64,000 nucleotides of DNA, taken from Microbacterium mitrae (GTDB lineage Bacteria; Actinomycetota; Actinomycetes; Actinomycetales; Microbacteriaceae). The translations under genes and the position numbers were made by a program. The notes below the pieces were generated by a model. That model searched no databases. It was given only the letters and a program-made list of their open reading frames with translations, and was not told the DNA's origin. The number at the start of each line of letters is the position of its first letter. Position 1 is the first letter of the stretch. The stretch covers positions 1,054,001-1,118,000 of the forward strand of contig NZ_VRSW01000001.1 in assembly GCF_008017445.1 (NCBI RefSeq), in the 5' to 3' direction. Of the stretch, positions 44,091 to 55,163 are shown one piece after another.

Positions 44091-44749
44091 GGGGTGTTAC
44101 CCTCGCCCGGATCAAACGGCGCATCCAGCGTCAACGACAGTTCTGCCAGCATCGCCTCAATCTGTGGTTCCACGTATTGCACGACGGCGGTGCGCATGCG
44201 CAGCCGGTGCGCGTAGAGCAGGGTGCAGATCTCGCGCCCGATCATGTTGGCGTAGTCATCGGCCAACCCGACTTCTTGCCGCAACGCCTGTTTGGCTTCG
44301 GCAGACAGCGGCGGAAGGGCGGGAACCTCTTGGTCGGCTTCGTCGGCGAGGCCCGCGATGGTGAATAGAAAGGGTGCACCGGGCTCGGGGTCTGGATCAA
44401 GCGGCAGGCCGTCGAATTCGGGGTCGAGATCGTCGGTTGGCCGATACCGTCGGGCGCGGTTGCGGGCCGCCTGGTGGTCAAGCTCGGCTTGCAGCATGGG
44501 CAGATTGCGCTCGGTGTAGGTCGACACGGCGCGGTCGATGATGGTCTTCATGCGGGTGGAGAGGCCGTGCTGCACGGCATGCGGCACATCGGCGCCGAGA
44601 CCGGCTGCGGCAAGCACCGGGGATCCGAAACACCGGCGGCACGGGGCGACCCGGCCGCGATGGGTTGCCGGTTGCCAGCGGGGCAACCATGCGAGCCACG
44701 CATCAACGGCCTGACCCACCTGGGTTTCCAGCGATCGCTCCACGTTCAC
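44081..44749 (-). CDS. Uncharacterised actinobacterial protein, 222 aa
   Basis: Starts at GTG 44749 (VNVERSLETQVGQAVDAWLAW), 30 bp after the stop of the upstream gene. Further upstream in-frame sequence overlaps that gene and is rejected. Contains CRRCFGSPVLAAAG and an acidic DPEFDGLPLDPDPEPG segment. Mostly helical C-terminal half with SAEAKQALRQEVGLADDY. No membrane segment, no family recognised. Same strand as its neighbours and probably cotranscribed with the 156-aa membrane protein. Confidence 0.65.
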   Translation of the reverse strand: MNVERSLETQVGQAVDAWLAWLPRWQPATHRGRVAPCRRCFGSPVLAAAGLGADVPHAVQHGLSTRMKTIIDRAVSTYTERNLPMLQAELDHQAARNRARRYRPTDDLDPEFDGLPLDPDPEPGAPFLFTIAGLADEADQEVPALPPLSAEAKQALRQEVGLADDYANMIGREICTLLYAHRLRMRTAVVQYVEPQIEAMLAELSLTLDAPFDPGEGNTPLT

Positions 44750-44778
44750 ACCGTAAGCCAAATTTGGCCGATTGGGCG

Positions 44779-45249
44779 TTATTCGTCGCCGTTCTCGTCT
44801 TCCCACGGCCACTGCGGCGTCTTGCCGGAGGCGCGGCTCAGCGCCAGCGTGCCCGCCGCGGTCGCCACCCCGGCGATCAGCACAACCAGTACGTATCCCG
44901 CCATGATGAGGTGCGTTGCGACCGTCGCCGCTGCGATTCCTGAGCCCAAACTCGCCACAAACATGCCGGCCAGATACGCGAGGCTGGCCAGCACGCCCGC
45001 CGCTGTCGCGGTTCCGATGCTCCCCCGCTTCGCGATGCCGCGGATCACAATGACGGCCCACGCCGCGGTCGCAGCGGCAATTCCGACGACCGGAACCAGG
45101 GGGCTAGCGCCGGCAATTTCAATCACGTCGGTTTTGGTCAGCACGCTCGTGATGGCATCGCCCGTGATGATGAGGGAGACAAAAACGACGGCCCCCAGGG
45201 CCGCGAGCACAAGGCTCGTCGAACGCTGGGGGCCGTCAGAAGTTGTCAC
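44779..45249 (-). CDS. Small polytopic membrane protein, unknown function
   Basis: 156 aa from GTG 45249 (VTTSDGPQRST), one base after the TAA of the upstream gene. Four hydrophobic segments, ending in the acidic soluble tail QWPWEDENGDE. Composition is Ala/Val-rich with no known motif. It forms an operon with the 375-aa membrane protein before it. Confidence 0.7.
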   Translation of the reverse strand: MTTSDGPQRSTSLVLAALGAVVFVSLIITGDAITSVLTKTDVIEIAGASPLVPVVGIAAATAAWAVIVIRGIAKRGSIGTATAAGVLASLAYLAGMFVASLGSGIAAATVATHLIMAGYVLVVLIAGVATAAGTLALSRASGKTPQWPWEDENGDE

Positions 45250-45250
45250 G

Positions 45251-46378
45251 TTAGCCGAGCTGGGGGCCCGCCTCCAGCGTGCGCTCGTACTCGGCCTGTG
45301 CCTCGTTGTTCCACTCGGTGACGCGGCGACCGCGCTTGGCAATCCATCCGCCAAACCAAATCGGCAGTTCGCGCCCAATGATCAGCGCGACGATGGCCGC
45401 GGGGGCAACGATCTCTTGGCCCATGATCTCGACGGCCTCGGACCATTCGGTTTGCCACGGGCCGGCCTGGATGACGGCGCCGAGCACGTGGCCAGCGTAG
45501 GCCGCGAGGCCAACGAAGAGACCGAAAATCACCCAGTATGCCCACCGACCACGGTTGACGAAGGCACCGAGCAACCAGAAGGCGAGGTAGAACACCACGA
45601 CCGGAACCCACAGCGCAAAGCTAGAAACCTGCGCGAGCGTTTCGTCAAGCAGGGCAGCCGGGTCGAGCACATTGATGCCGCTGAACAGCAGGCGTGCCGC
45701 GAGGTAGACGATGGCGAACACAACGGCAGCGAGCAAGCCGATGAGGCCTGCGGCACCGCGATTGCCGCGCACCAGCGGCGGCTCCGGCGCCTGCACAAAG
45801 ATCGGCTGCGCGGGGGCGGTGCCGACGAGCACCTCATCGACCTCGATGACGGGAGGGGTGAGCGGAACCTCGGTGACGCCCTGAACCTCTTGCGGCAGGT
45901 TGGCGGTGGCCGAGGCAACCTCGGGGCTGTCGTACCAGGCGGGCTTGGCCGCGGTTTCGGGGGCCCCAGCGGTCGCTTCGGTCTTGACGTCGGTGGCGGT
46001 GTTGTTGGCGTCTGTGGCGGCACTTGCCGATGCGGTGGCGTCGGCGGATGTCTGCTCTGCCGTGTTGCCAGCCGTAGCGGCGCTTTCGGCGGCACCCGTG
46101 GTTCCGCCGTTCTTCGCGGCTTCGGCAGCCATGACCTCGTCGAGGGCAGCCCAATCGGGTTCGTCCTCGGCAGGCTGCTCATTGGCAGGTGTGGCCGCGT
46201 TGTCGGCGGTTGACGCGGCGGGCACATCGGCGGCGGTCTCATCGTTGGCCGAGACCTCGGCGCGTGCAGCCTGGGCGTCGGCGAGCGCCTCGTGCGCACG
46301 GTCGACGACGTTGTCCTCGCTGGTAGGCTCCGCAACCGGTTCGCCGAACTCCGGCTCAGGGGTCTTGTTGTCGCTCAT
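45251..46378 (-). CDS. Membrane protein with long acidic Ala/Thr-rich N-terminal region
   Basis: 375 aa from ATG 46378 (MSDNKTPEPEFG), preceded by AAGGAGATTC. Residues 1-200 are low-complexity, acidic and Ala/Thr-rich, followed by four or so membrane helices (about 205-345) and a short tail ERTLEAGPQLG. Function unknown. First gene of the small operon 46378-44081. Confidence 0.75.
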   Translation of the reverse strand: MSDNKTPEPEFGEPVAEPTSEDNVVDRAHEALADAQAARAEVSANDETAADVPAASTADNAATPANEQPAEDEPDWAALDEVMAAEAAKNGGTTGAAESAATAGNTAEQTSADATASASAATDANNTATDVKTEATAGAPETAAKPAWYDSPEVASATANLPQEVQGVTEVPLTPPVIEVDEVLVGTAPAQPIFVQAPEPPLVRGNRGAAGLIGLLAAVVFAIVYLAARLLFSGINVLDPAALLDETLAQVSSFALWVPVVVFYLAFWLLGAFVNRGRWAYWVIFGLFVGLAAYAGHVLGAVIQAGPWQTEWSEAVEIMGQEIVAPAAIVALIIGRELPIWFGGWIAKRGRRVTEWNNEAQAEYERTLEAGPQLG

Positions 46379-46484
46379 GAGAATCTCCTTGCGCGCATGA
46401 ATGTGCGTGCCCAGAGTAGCCCCGCGATGCGCGGGCGCCGCGGAGCCATGCCGCGACTTCACCGGCAAAGACGGCAGATTCCCG

Positions 46485-46508
46485 GTTTCGGGCTAGTCTC
46501 CCCGAAAC
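46485..46508 (-). terminator. Hairpin after the 54-aa gene
   Basis: 8-bp perfect stem GTTTCGGG / CCCGAAAC with an 8-nt loop, just downstream of the stop of the small membrane-protein gene on the minus strand. No T-run. Confidence 0.4.
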
Positions 46509-46516
46509 GAATCGGG

Positions 46517-46681
46517 CTAGTCCCCGCGGAATGGCGCGTTGTTGCTCCACCAGTCGGAGACCATCATCGCAAGATCGCCCCACACCGGCATCGAAACCAC
46601 GATCGTCGCCACGAGAATAGCCGCGCACAGCACCCCCACCACCCACGCTGCGGTGACATTGCGTCCTGACACCCGTGCCAT
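46517..46681 (-). CDS. Small single-pass membrane protein, 54 aa
   Basis: ATG at 46681-46679 to TAG at 46519-46517. Reads MARVSGRNVTAAWVVGVLC, a hydrophobic helix (about 12-34), and a short tail with MVSDWWSNNAPFRGD. The clean basic N-terminus, helix and Trp-rich end make it look like a real short gene. It lies 138 bp upstream of the 375-aa membrane protein on the same strand. Function unknown. Confidence 0.6.
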   Translation of the reverse strand: MARVSGRNVTAAWVVGVLCAAILVATIVVSMPVWGDLAMMVSDWWSNNAPFRGD

Positions 46682-46910
46682 GACGCAACGCTACGCCCGC
46701 CGCCGCAATTTCCGCCGCGACACTCGCACACTCCCCCGTTCTGCGGTTATGTGGGTGCGGGAATCCGGTTGGTTCGGGGGCCCGGTTTTGGGGTGTTGAG
46801 GCTCGGGCACCGCGCCTCCGGTGGTTCCGGTGGTTCCTGTGGTTCCTGTGGTTCCGCGATGCCCCGCGGTGACTCTTGTGGTTCCGCGGTGGCCTCTCCG
46901 CCCCGCCTCT

Positions 46911-46994
46911 CCTGTTGTGCACGATGAAATACGACGATGCTCGCGACACGCCGGGAATTCGCCCCTCCTCAGAGACTCCATCGTGCAGAACAGG
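46911..46994. repeat. 84-bp inverted-repeat element, copy 1
   Basis: Ends are CCTGTTGTGCACGATG and CATCGTGCAGAACAGG, a 16-bp inverted repeat with one mismatch. The middle contains CGCGACACGCCG and CCCTCCTCAG, shared with copy 2. Compatible with a small non-autonomous mobile element or a structured RNA repeat. Confidence 0.65.
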
Positions 46995-47103
46995 AGTACA
47001 AGGTCCTCGTTACCTGAAACGCGCGTCTCCTCGACGTATTCTCAACCCGCCTGGTTCCCGGCAGCCGCATACCAACTGCGCCGCTCCACCAGCCCCCATT
47101 TCC

Positions 47104-47187
47104 CCTGTTATGCACGATGAAAGCCGACAAAAATCGCGACACGCCGCGATTTTGGCCCTCCTCAGGAAGATGCTCGTGCAGAACAGG
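47104..47187. repeat. 84-bp inverted-repeat element, copy 2
   Basis: Same length and layout as copy 1. Left end CCTGTTATGCACGATG, right end GCTCGTGCAGAACAGG, with an inner hairpin AAAATCGCG / CGCGATTTT (47130-47153). A further right-end sequence (CATCGTGCAGAACAGG) follows at 47193-47208. Confidence 0.65.
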
Positions 47188-47413
47188 AAATCCATCGTGC
47201 AGAACAGGGCTTTCGCGTGCGCAACGCAGGTCCTCAGTCGATGCAGCTGATAACGGAACCAAAGGGACCGGCGCGGGCGCGATGCGGTACTGGACTCAAG
47301 GCCCCCGAGCACGACAAAGGCGCCCGGGCGCGACAAAGGCCCGGGCACAATAGAGCCCCAGGCGCAACAAAGGCCCCGGGAACGACAACCACCCCGGGCA
47401 CGCACGCCACCCG

Positions 47414-47460
47414 GGCAAAACAAAGGCCCCCGCCTGCGGAAGGTTCCGCAGGCGGGGGCC
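47414..47460 (-). terminator. rpoBC intrinsic terminator
   Basis: Perfect stem of 16-17 bp (arms 47425-47441 and 47444-47460), GC-rich, followed on the minus strand by TTTGTTTTG. It is located directly after the rpoC stop and is the best classical terminator in the window. Confidence 0.9.
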
Positions 47461-47483
47461 CAGCTCTACTGAGTCAGTAGGGC

Positions 47484-50400
47484 TTAGTTGTAGGTCGTGA
47501 ATCCGTCGGTCGAGAAACCGTCAAACTCGGTGTAGCTCAGGTCAGCTTCGCTGTACGCGCCGTCGGATGCGAAGATCCGGTTCGGGTAGCGCTCGCTCTT
47601 TGCCTCTTCCGTCGCCTCAACAGTGATGTTGCGGTACTTCGACAGACCCGTACCAGCCGGGATGAGCTTACCGATGATGACGTTCTCCTTGAGGCCAACG
47701 AGCGGGTCGCTCTTGCCCTCCATGGCGGCCTGCGTAAGCACGCGGGTCGTCTCCTGGAACGACGCAGCCGACAGCCACGACTCGGTCGCAAGCGACGCCT
47801 TCGTGATACCCATCAGCTCCGGACGACCCGATGCGGGGCGCTTGCCCTCACCGACGGCCGCACGGTTGAGGTCGCGGTAACGACGCGAGTCAACGAGCTC
47901 ACCGGGCAGCAGATCGGTGTCGCCGTGGTCAACAACCGTGACCTTGCGCATCATCTGACGCACGATGACCTCAATGTGCTTGTCGTGAATCGGCACACCC
48001 TGCGAGCGGTAAACGCCCTGCACGCCACCAACGAGGTACTTCTGCGCCGCGCGAGCGCCCTGAACACGCATGACCTCCTTGGGGTCAAGCGTGCCGAGCT
48101 GCAGCGGCTGACCGACAGCAATGTGCTGGCCGTCTTCGACGAGAAGCGTTGCACGCTTCAGCACCGGGTATACGACCGGCTCGTCGCCGTTGTCGGGCGT
48201 CAGGATGACCTTCTTCTGCTTCTCGGTCTCCTCGATGGTGATGCGTCCATCTGCCTCAGCAATGGGCGATGCACCCTTCGGGGTACGAGCTTCGAAGAGC
48301 TCCTGCACGCGGGGCAGACCCTGCGTGATGTCGTCAGCAGAAGCGGAACCACCGGTGTGGAAGGTACGCATCGTCAGCTGGGTACCGGGCTCACCAATCG
48401 ACTGAGCAGCGATGATGCCGACGGCCTCACCGATGTCAACGATCTTGCCCGTTGCGAGCGAGCGACCGTAGCACTGTGCACACACACCAACAGCCGAGTC
48501 ACACGTCAGCACGGAGCGAACCTTGATCGTCTCAACGCCAGCCTCAACGAGCTTGTCGATGAGAACGTCTCCGACGTCGTCGCCAGCCTCGGCGATGGTC
48601 GTGCCATCTGCCGTGACAACCGGAGCCGACAGGGTACGAGCGAACACCGAGTTCTCGACGTTCTCGTCGCGCACCAGGGTGCCCGTTGCGTCGGTCTTTG
48701 CGATGACGAACTCGAGGCCCTTCGTGGTTCCGCAGTCCTCTTCACGAATGATGACGTCCTGCGAAACATCGACGAGACGACGCGTGAGGTAACCCGAGTC
48801 TGCGGTACGCAGAGCGGTGTCAGCCAGACCCTTACGAGCACCGTGGGTTGCAATGAAGTACTCAGCAACCGACAGGCCCTCGCGGTAGGACGAGATGATC
48901 GGGCGAGGGATAATCTCACCCTTCGGGTTGTTGACCAGACCACGCATACCGGCGATGTTACGAATCTGCAGCCAGTTACCACGAGCACCCGAAGACACCA
49001 TGCGGTTGATGGTGTTGTCTTCCGGGAAGTTCTCGCGCATAGCGGCCTGAACTTCGTCGGTAGCCTTCGTCCAGTTCTCGATGAGCTCCTTCTTACGCTC
49101 ATCGTCGGTCAGCAGACCCTTTTCGAACTGGCTGGTGATCTTCGCAGCCTTCTTCTCGTACTCCGCAACGATCTCCTTCTTACGCGGAGGCGTAAGAACG
49201 TCGCTCAGTGCCACGGTGACACCCGAACGGGTGGCCCAGTAGAAACCGGCGTCCTTGATGCGGTCAAGCGACGCAGCAACCTCAACCTTGGGGTATTCCT
49301 CGGCGAGCTTGTTGACGATCTGGCTCAGCTTGCCCTTGTCTGCCTGCTCGCGAACGAACGGGTAGCCCTTGGGAAGCGTGTCGTTGAACATGATCTGACC
49401 GAGCGATGCATCGATCAGGCCGTGTGCGTCGTAGCCCTCGGGAGCTTCGCCCTCAAGGAAGGTCATGCCCGGAATGCGGATGCGGACCTTGGCCTGCAGG
49501 TCGAGGGTTCCCTCGTCCTTAGCCAGGATCGCCTCAGCAACGGAACCAAACGCGCGACCCTCACCGGCAGCGCCAGCCTTGACCGTGGTCAGGTGGTGCA
49601 GACCGATGATCATGTCCTGCGAAGGCAGGGTGACCGGGCGTCCGTCAGACGGCTTCAGGATGTTGTTCGATGCGAGCATCAGAACGCGAGCCTCGGCCTG
49701 AGCCTCAACCGACAGCGGCAGGTGAACAGCCATCTGGTCACCGTCGAAGTCAGCGTTGAAGGCTGCACACACGAGCGGGTGAAGCTGAATAGCCTTACCC
49801 TCAACGAGCTGCGGCTCGAACGCCTGGATACCGAGGCGGTGAAGCGTCGGTGCGCGGTTCAGCAGCACGGGGCGCTCGCGGATGATCTCTTCGAGAACGT
49901 CCCACACCTCGGGGCGCGTGCGCTCAACGGCACGCTTAGCTGCCTTGATGTTCTGCGCGTGGTTCAGGTCGATCAGACGCTTGATCACGAACGGCTTGAA
50001 CAGCTCCAGAGCCATCTGCTTGGGCAGACCACACTGGTGCAGCTGCAGCTGCGGACCAACGATGATGACCGAACGGCCGGAGTAGTCAACACGCTTTCCG
50101 AGCAGGTTCTGACGGAAGCGACCCTGCTTACCCTTGAGCATGTCGCTCAGGGACTTCAGGGCACGGTTGCCGGTACCCGTAACCGGGCGGCCACGACGAC
50201 CGTTGTCGAACAGCGCGTCAACAGCTTCCTGCAGCATGCGCTTCTCGTTGTTGACGATGATCTCGGGAGCACCGAGGTCGATCAGACGACGCAGGCGGTT
50301 GTTGCGGTTGATGACACGGCGGTACAGGTCGTTCAGGTCGCTCGTTGCGAAGCGGCCACCGTCAAGCTGAACCATCGGGCGCAGCTCCGGCGGAATAACC

Positions 50401-51353
50401 GGAACCACGTCAAGCACCATCGCGGCCGGCGTCATGCCGGTCATCAGGAACGAGTTGACAACCTTCAGGCGCTTGATCGCGCGGATCTTGCGCTGACCCT
50501 TGCCCTCGGAGATCTGCAGGTGCAGGCTCTCAGCCTCGGCCTGCAGGTCAAACGACTGCAGACGCTTCTGGATCGACTCCGCGCCCATGTAGGCCTCGAA
50601 GTACTGACCGAAACGGTCCTGCAGCTCCTGGAAGACATCGTCTTCGGGCTTGAGCTGGCCGACCTCGAGGGTACGGAACTCTTCCCACACGCGCTCCAGG
50701 CGAGCGATCTGCTCGTCGGAACGCTTGCGAACGAGCGCCATTTCCTTCTCGGCAGCGTCCTTGACCTTCTTCTTGGCGTCAGCCTTTGCGCCTTCAGCCT
50801 CGAGAGCAGCAAGCTCCTCTTCCAGCTTGGCCAGACGGTCGTTGACCGTGGCGTCACGGCGGTCGGCAATCGTCTTCATTTCAAGACGAATGCCACCCTC
50901 GTGGGTTGCCATGTCGCGGTGACGAGCATCCTCGTCAACCGAGATGACCATGTATGCGGCGAAGTAGATGACCTTCTCAAGGTCCTTCGGCGCCATGTCC
51001 AGCAGGTAGCCCAAGCGCGACGGAACGCCCTTGAAGTACCAGATGTGCGTAACGGGGGCAGCGAGTTCAATGTGACCCATGCGCTCGCGACGAACGGAGC
51101 TCTTGGTGACCTCCACGCCACAGCGCTCACAAACGATGCCCTTAAAGCGGACACGCTTGTACTTGCCACATGCGCACTCCCAGTCGCGGGAAGGTCCGAA
51201 GATCTGCTCACCGAACAGACCGTCCTTCTCCGGCTTCAGGGTGCGGTAGTTAATCGTTTCGGGCTTCTTGACCTCACCGAACGACCACTTACGGATGTCG
51301 TCCGCGGTCGCCAGTGCAATACGAAGCTCTTCAAAAGTAGGTGCGTCGAGCAC
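47484..51353 (-). CDS. rpoC: RNA polymerase subunit beta'
   Basis: 1,289 aa, the usual actinobacterial length. GTG start with AGGAGAAGAC upstream. Zinc-binding [20 protein letters not shown] (about 60-79), catalytic NADFDGDQM, trigger-loop and bridge-helix regions ([20 protein letters not shown] broken by normal spacing) and the C-terminal second zinc site with [13 protein letters not shown] are all intact. Forms the polymerase clamp and half of the active site. It begins 47 bp after rpoB and ends at a strong terminator. Confidence 0.98.
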   Translation of the reverse strand: MLDAPTFEELRIALATADDIRKWSFGEVKKPETINYRTLKPEKDGLFGEQIFGPSRDWECACGKYKRVRFKGIVCERCGVEVTKSSVRRERMGHIELAAPVTHIWYFKGVPSRLGYLLDMAPKDLEKVIYFAAYMVISVDEDARHRDMATHEGGIRLEMKTIADRRDATVNDRLAKLEEELAALEAEGAKADAKKKVKDAAEKEMALVRKRSDEQIARLERVWEEFRTLEVGQLKPEDDVFQELQDRFGQYFEAYMGAESIQKRLQSFDLQAEAESLHLQISEGKGQRKIRAIKRLKVVNSFLMTGMTPAAMVLDVVPVIPPELRPMVQLDGGRFATSDLNDLYRRVINRNNRLRRLIDLGAPEIIVNNEKRMLQEAVDALFDNGRRGRPVTGTGNRALKSLSDMLKGKQGRFRQNLLGKRVDYSGRSVIIVGPQLQLHQCGLPKQMALELFKPFVIKRLIDLNHAQNIKAAKRAVERTRPEVWDVLEEIIRERPVLLNRAPTLHRLGIQAFEPQLVEGKAIQLHPLVCAAFNADFDGDQMAVHLPLSVEAQAEARVLMLASNNILKPSDGRPVTLPSQDMIIGLHHLTTVKAGAAGEGRAFGSVAEAILAKDEGTLDLQAKVRIRIPGMTFLEGEAPEGYDAHGLIDASLGQIMFNDTLPKGYPFVREQADKGKLSQIVNKLAEEYPKVEVAASLDRIKDAGFYWATRSGVTVALSDVLTPPRKKEIVAEYEKKAAKITSQFEKGLLTDDERKKELIENWTKATDEVQAAMRENFPEDNTINRMVSSGARGNWLQIRNIAGMRGLVNNPKGEIIPRPIISSYREGLSVAEYFIATHGARKGLADTALRTADSGYLTRRLVDVSQDVIIREEDCGTTKGLEFVIAKTDATGTLVRDENVENSVFARTLSAPVVTADGTTIAEAGDDVGDVLIDKLVEAGVETIKVRSVLTCDSAVGVCAQCYGRSLATGKIVDIGEAVGIIAAQSIGEPGTQLTMRTFHTGGSASADDITQGLPRVQELFEARTPKGASPIAEADGRITIEETEKQKKVILTPDNGDEPVVYPVLKRATLLVEDGQHIAVGQPLQLGTLDPKEVMRVQGARAAQKYLVGGVQGVYRSQGVPIHDKHIEVIVRQMMRKVTVVDHGDTDLLPGELVDSRRYRDLNRAAVGEGKRPASGRPELMGITKASLATESWLSAASFQETTRVLTQAAMEGKSDPLVGLKENVIIGKLIPAGTGLSKYRNITVEATEEAKSERYPNRIFASDGAYSEADLSYTEFDGFSTDGFTTYN

Positions 51354-51400
51354 GTCTTCTCCTGTGTCGGTTCTTTAAATCGTGTGGACGGTCGGCGAGA

Positions 51401-54400
51401 TTAAATCTCGTCGATCGATGCCGACTCGAAGCGGGTCGAAATGTTGATGCCGAGCTCTTCCGCTGCGCGGAAGGCCTCATCGTCCGATTCACGGAGGTTG
51501 ACAGGCTGTCCGTCTGCGCCGAGAGCCTCGACGTTCAGGCAGAGCGACTGCATTTCCTTCATGAGGACCTTGAACGACTCGGGGATGCCAGGCTCCTGGA
51601 TGTTCTCGCCCTTGACGATGGCCTCGTACACCTTGACGCGACCGAGGATGTCGTCGGACTTGATCGTGAGGAGCTCCTGGAGTGCGTATGCCGCACCGTA
51701 GGCCTCGAGGGCCCACACTTCCATCTCACCGAAGCGCTGTCCACCGAACTGCGCCTTACCACCGAGGGGCTGCTGCGTGATCATCGAGTAGGGACCCGTG
51801 GAACGCGCGTGGATCTTGTCGTCGACAAGGTGGTGCAGCTTCAGGATGTACATGTAGCCGACCGAGATCGGAGCCGGGAACGGCTCGCCCGAACGACCAT
51901 CGAACAGCTGGGCCTTACCGGTGGAGTCGATCAGACGAACGCCGTCACGGTTGACGAGCGTCGAGTCGAGGAGACCTGCGATCTCCTGCTCTTCCGCACC
52001 GTCGAACACCGGGGTTGCAACCTTGGTTCCGGGAGCCGCTTCAAAAGCCTCTTCCGGCAGGCGAACTGCCCACTCCGGGTTGCCCTCAACCTTCCAGCCA
52101 CGGCTGGCGATCCAACCGAGGTGGGTCTCGAGAACCTGACCGAAGTTCATTCGACCCGGAATACCGAGCGGGTTCAGAACCACGTCAAGCGGGGTTCCGT
52201 CGGCGAGGAACGGCATGTCTTCCACGGGGAGAATCTTGGCGATAACACCCTTGTTTCCGTGGCGACCAGCGAGCTTGTCACCGGCGGTGATCTTACGCTT
52301 CTGAGCGATGTAGACCACGACGCGGCGGTTAACGCCCGAGCCGAGCTCGTCGTCACCATCTTCTGCGTTGAATTCCTTCACCGCGATGATGGTTCCCTGC
52401 TCACCGTGCGGAACCTTCAGCGAGGTGTCGCGAACTTCGCGGCTCTTCTCGTTGAAGATGGCGCGCAGCAGGCGCTCTTCGGCCGAAAGCTCGGTCTCAC
52501 CCTTCGGCGTGACCTTACCGACGAGGATGTCGCCGGGGCGAACCTCGGCACCGATGCGGATGATGCCGCGCTCGTCGAGGTCCTTGAGCAGTTCGGGCGA
52601 AACGTTGGGCAGGTCGCGAGTGATCTCTTCCTTGCCGAGCTTCGTGTCGCGGGCGTCAACTTCGTACTCTTCGATGTGAATCGAGGAGAGCGTGTCGTCC
52701 TTCACCAGATCCTGGCTGAGGATGATCGCGTCTTCGTAGTTGTAGCCTTCCCACGTCATGAAGCCAACGAGGAGGTTCTTACCCAGTGCGAGCTCACCGT
52801 TCTCGGTGGCGGGGCCATCGGCGATAACCTCGCCAGCCTCGATGCGCTCACCCTGTGCGACGATCACACGCTGGTTGTACGACGTGCCCTGGTTGGAGCG
52901 GTCGAACTTGCGCAGGTAGTACTCCTGCGTTCCACCCTCGTCGAGCTGAATCACAACGCGGTCTGCGGAGACCTCGGAGATCACACCGGCCTTGTCGGCG
53001 GTGACCACGTCACCGGCGTCAATAGCGGTGAAGCCCTCCATACCGGTACCGACCAGCGGCGACTCCGAGCGAAGCAGCGGAACAGCCTGACGCTGCATGT
53101 TGGCACCCATGAGGGCGCGGTTTGCGTCGTCGTGCTCGAGGAACGGAATGAGCGAGGTTGCCACCGACACCATCTGGCGCGGCGAGACGTCCATGTAGCC
53201 GATTTCGTCAGCCGGGAAGAGGTCAACCTCACCGTCGCGACCCGAACGAGCCAGAACGCGAGCGTCGGCGAATGCGCCGTCCTTCTTCAGCACAGCGTTT
53301 GCCTGTGCCACAACGAAGTCCTGCTCTTCAGCAGCCGTGAGGTAGTCGATCGTCGACGACACTTTGCCGTCGATAACGCGGCGGTACGGGGTCTCGATGA
53401 AACCGAAAGCGTTGATGCGCGCGAACGATGCGAGCGAACCGATCAGACCAATGTTCGGGCCTTCCGGAGTCTCAATCGGGCACATACGGCCGTAGTGCGA
53501 CGGGTGAACGTCACGAACCTCAACACCAGCGCGCTCACGCGACAGACCACCGGGGCCGAGCGCCGACAGGCGACGCTTGTGCGTCAGGCCGGCGAGCGGG
53601 TTGTTCTGGTCCATGAACTGCGACAGCTGCGAGGTTCCGAAGAACTCCTTGATCGCTGCCACAACCGGACGCACGTTGATAAGCGTCTGCGGCGTGATGG
53701 CCTCGATGTCCTGCGTGGTCATGCGCTCGCGAACGACGCGCTCCATGCGGGACAGACCGGTGCGAACCTGGTTCTGGATGAGCTCACCGACGGCGCGGAT
53801 ACGACGGTTACCGAAGTTGTCGATGTCGTCGGTCGCGAGCGTGATGTCGGCAGCCTTGCCGCCACGGATGCCTTCGAACGAAGCATCGCCGCGGTGCAGG
53901 CGAACCAGGTACTTGATGGTGGCGACGATGTCTTCAACCGTCAGAACCGACTCGGTCGACGGCGCGTCCAGGCCGAGCTTCTGGTTGATCTTGTAGCGAC
54001 CGACCTTAGCCAGGTCGTAACGCTTCGCGTTGAAGTAGAAGTTGTCCAGCAGCGCGCGGGCAGCCTCGGCAGCAACCTGCTCGCCCGGACGGAGCTTGCG
54101 GTAGATGTCGCGAAGCGCATCTTCCTTCGTGAGGATCGTGTCTTTCGACAGCGTCTCTTCGATCGAGTCGAAACCGGCGAACTCAGCGAGGATGTCTTCG
54201 CTGGTCAGGCCGAGAGCCTTGAGGAACACCGTGACCGACTGCTTACGCTTGCGGTCAACACGAACGCCAACCTGGTCGCGCTTGTCGATCTCGAACTCAA
54301 GCCATGCGCCACGGCTCGGAATGATGCGAGCGGAGAAGATGTCTTTGTCGCTCGTCTTGTCGGGCGTGCGATCGAAGTAGACACCGGGCGAACGGACGAG

Positions 54401-54895
54401 CTGCGAAACGACGACGCGCTCGGTGCCGTTGATGATGAACGTACCCTTGTTGGTCTGGAGCGGGAAGTCGCCCATGAAGACCGTCTGGGTCTTGATCTCA
54501 CCGGTCTGGTGGTTCATGAACTCGGCTTCGACGTACAGCGGCGCGGCGTAGGTCTTGCCACGCTCCTTGCACTCGTCGATCGAGTACTTTTCCGGCTCCA
54601 GGTACGGGTTCGTGAACGAGAGCTGCATGGTCTCGCTCAGGTCTTCGATGGGGCTGATCTCCTCGAAGATCTCCTCAAGACCCGAAACCTCGGGGACGTC
54701 GGTGCGCCCCTCAGCCTGCGCCTCAGCGACGCGGGCCTTCCAGTTCTCGTTTCCGACGAGCCAGTCAAACGATTCGACCTGCAGAGCGAGCAGATCAGGA
54801 ACCGTCAGGGTGTCAGAAATCTTGGCGAACGAGAGGCGGGATGCTCCGCGTCCGTTCTTGGGTGTGGTGGTGGATGCGTTGCGCGCAGCTGCCAA
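51401..54895 (-). CDS. rpoB: RNA polymerase subunit beta
   Basis: 1,164 aa from a TTG at 54895 ([17 protein letters not shown]), chosen because GGAGGTAATTCCC precedes it and mycobacterial RpoB begins in the same way. The longer reading to 55042 covers the leader. The rifampicin region reads [27 protein letters not shown], with wild-type Asp, His and Ser at the usual resistance positions. The promoter is predicted at 55049-55077. Operon with rpoC. Confidence 0.98.
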   Translation of the reverse strand: MAAARNASTTTPKNGRGASRLSFAKISDTLTVPDLLALQVESFDWLVGNENWKARVAEAQAEGRTDVPEVSGLEEIFEEISPIEDLSETMQLSFTNPYLEPEKYSIDECKERGKTYAAPLYVEAEFMNHQTGEIKTQTVFMGDFPLQTNKGTFIINGTERVVVSQLVRSPGVYFDRTPDKTSDKDIFSARIIPSRGAWLEFEIDKRDQVGVRVDRKRKQSVTVFLKALGLTSEDILAEFAGFDSIEETLSKDTILTKEDALRDIYRKLRPGEQVAAEAARALLDNFYFNAKRYDLAKVGRYKINQKLGLDAPSTESVLTVEDIVATIKYLVRLHRGDASFEGIRGGKAADITLATDDIDNFGNRRIRAVGELIQNQVRTGLSRMERVVRERMTTQDIEAITPQTLINVRPVVAAIKEFFGTSQLSQFMDQNNPLAGLTHKRRLSALGPGGLSRERAGVEVRDVHPSHYGRMCPIETPEGPNIGLIGSLASFARINAFGFIETPYRRVIDGKVSSTIDYLTAAEEQDFVVAQANAVLKKDGAFADARVLARSGRDGEVDLFPADEIGYMDVSPRQMVSVATSLIPFLEHDDANRALMGANMQRQAVPLLRSESPLVGTGMEGFTAIDAGDVVTADKAGVISEVSADRVVIQLDEGGTQEYYLRKFDRSNQGTSYNQRVIVAQGERIEAGEVIADGPATENGELALGKNLLVGFMTWEGYNYEDAIILSQDLVKDDTLSSIHIEEYEVDARDTKLGKEEITRDLPNVSPELLKDLDERGIIRIGAEVRPGDILVGKVTPKGETELSAEERLLRAIFNEKSREVRDTSLKVPHGEQGTIIAVKEFNAEDGDDELGSGVNRRVVVYIAQKRKITAGDKLAGRHGNKGVIAKILPVEDMPFLADGTPLDVVLNPLGIPGRMNFGQVLETHLGWIASRGWKVEGNPEWAVRLPEEAFEAAPGTKVATPVFDGAEEQEIAGLLDSTLVNRDGVRLIDSTGKAQLFDGRSGEPFPAPISVGYMYILKLHHLVDDKIHARSTGPYSMITQQPLGGKAQFGGQRFGEMEVWALEAYGAAYALQELLTIKSDDILGRVKVYEAIVKGENIQEPGIPESFKVLMKEMQSLCLNVEALGADGQPVNLRESDDEAFRAAEELGINISTRFESASIDEI

Positions 54896-55048
54896 GGGAA
54901 TTACCTCCAGGGGACCCAGCCGGGTCTCGTGATTCCTTGTCGTAGGTGGGTGCTCATCTCTTCCCAAAGCCTGAACCGTTCTCGCAAACGGAGACACAGA
55001 CTCTGCCGACCACCATATGAGGGCAGGGGGAAGTGAGCGCAACTATCA

Positions 55049-55077
55049 ACAATACACACCGGTATTCGACATGTCCA
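55049..55077 (-). promoter_or_regulatory. rpoBC promoter
   Basis: Minus strand TGGACA (55077-55072), a 17-nt spacer, TATTGT (55054-55049). It gives a leader of about 150 nt before the rpoB TTG. One or two mismatches from consensus in each box. Confidence 0.6.
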
Positions 55078-55163
55078 CCCCCAATGCCGAAGGTTTGCTG
55101 AGTATCGGTGTATATGGTTCCGCGACCCGCCCCTGCCGCCGGCGCCGACGTAATGCGGTGGGG

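Larger units (their letters stand above)
46682..47413. repeat. Gene-free repeat-rich region upstream of the small genes and downstream of rpoC
   Basis: No credible gene in about 730 bp. It holds GTGGTTCC-type units (46817-46885), two 84-bp elements with terminal inverted repeats (46911-46994 and 47104-47187), an extra half-site (47193-47208), and from about 47300 to 47413 a degenerate array of GCACGACAAAGGCCCCGGG-like units every 18-22 bp. Confidence 0.7.

Noticed and set aside
47925..51404. Long plus-strand reading frame opposite rpoC
   Set aside because: Antisense artefact of strong codon bias. No start context and no domain, and rpoC is intact on the other strand.
51341..55036. Long plus-strand reading frame opposite rpoB
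   Set aside because: Same reason. The translation mirrors rpoB codon usage and has no recognisable protein features.
54896..55042. Longer RpoB start at 55042
   Set aside because: It would remove the promoter-proximal leader. The TTG at 54895 has a strong GGAGGTAA site and matches actinobacterial RpoB N-termini.
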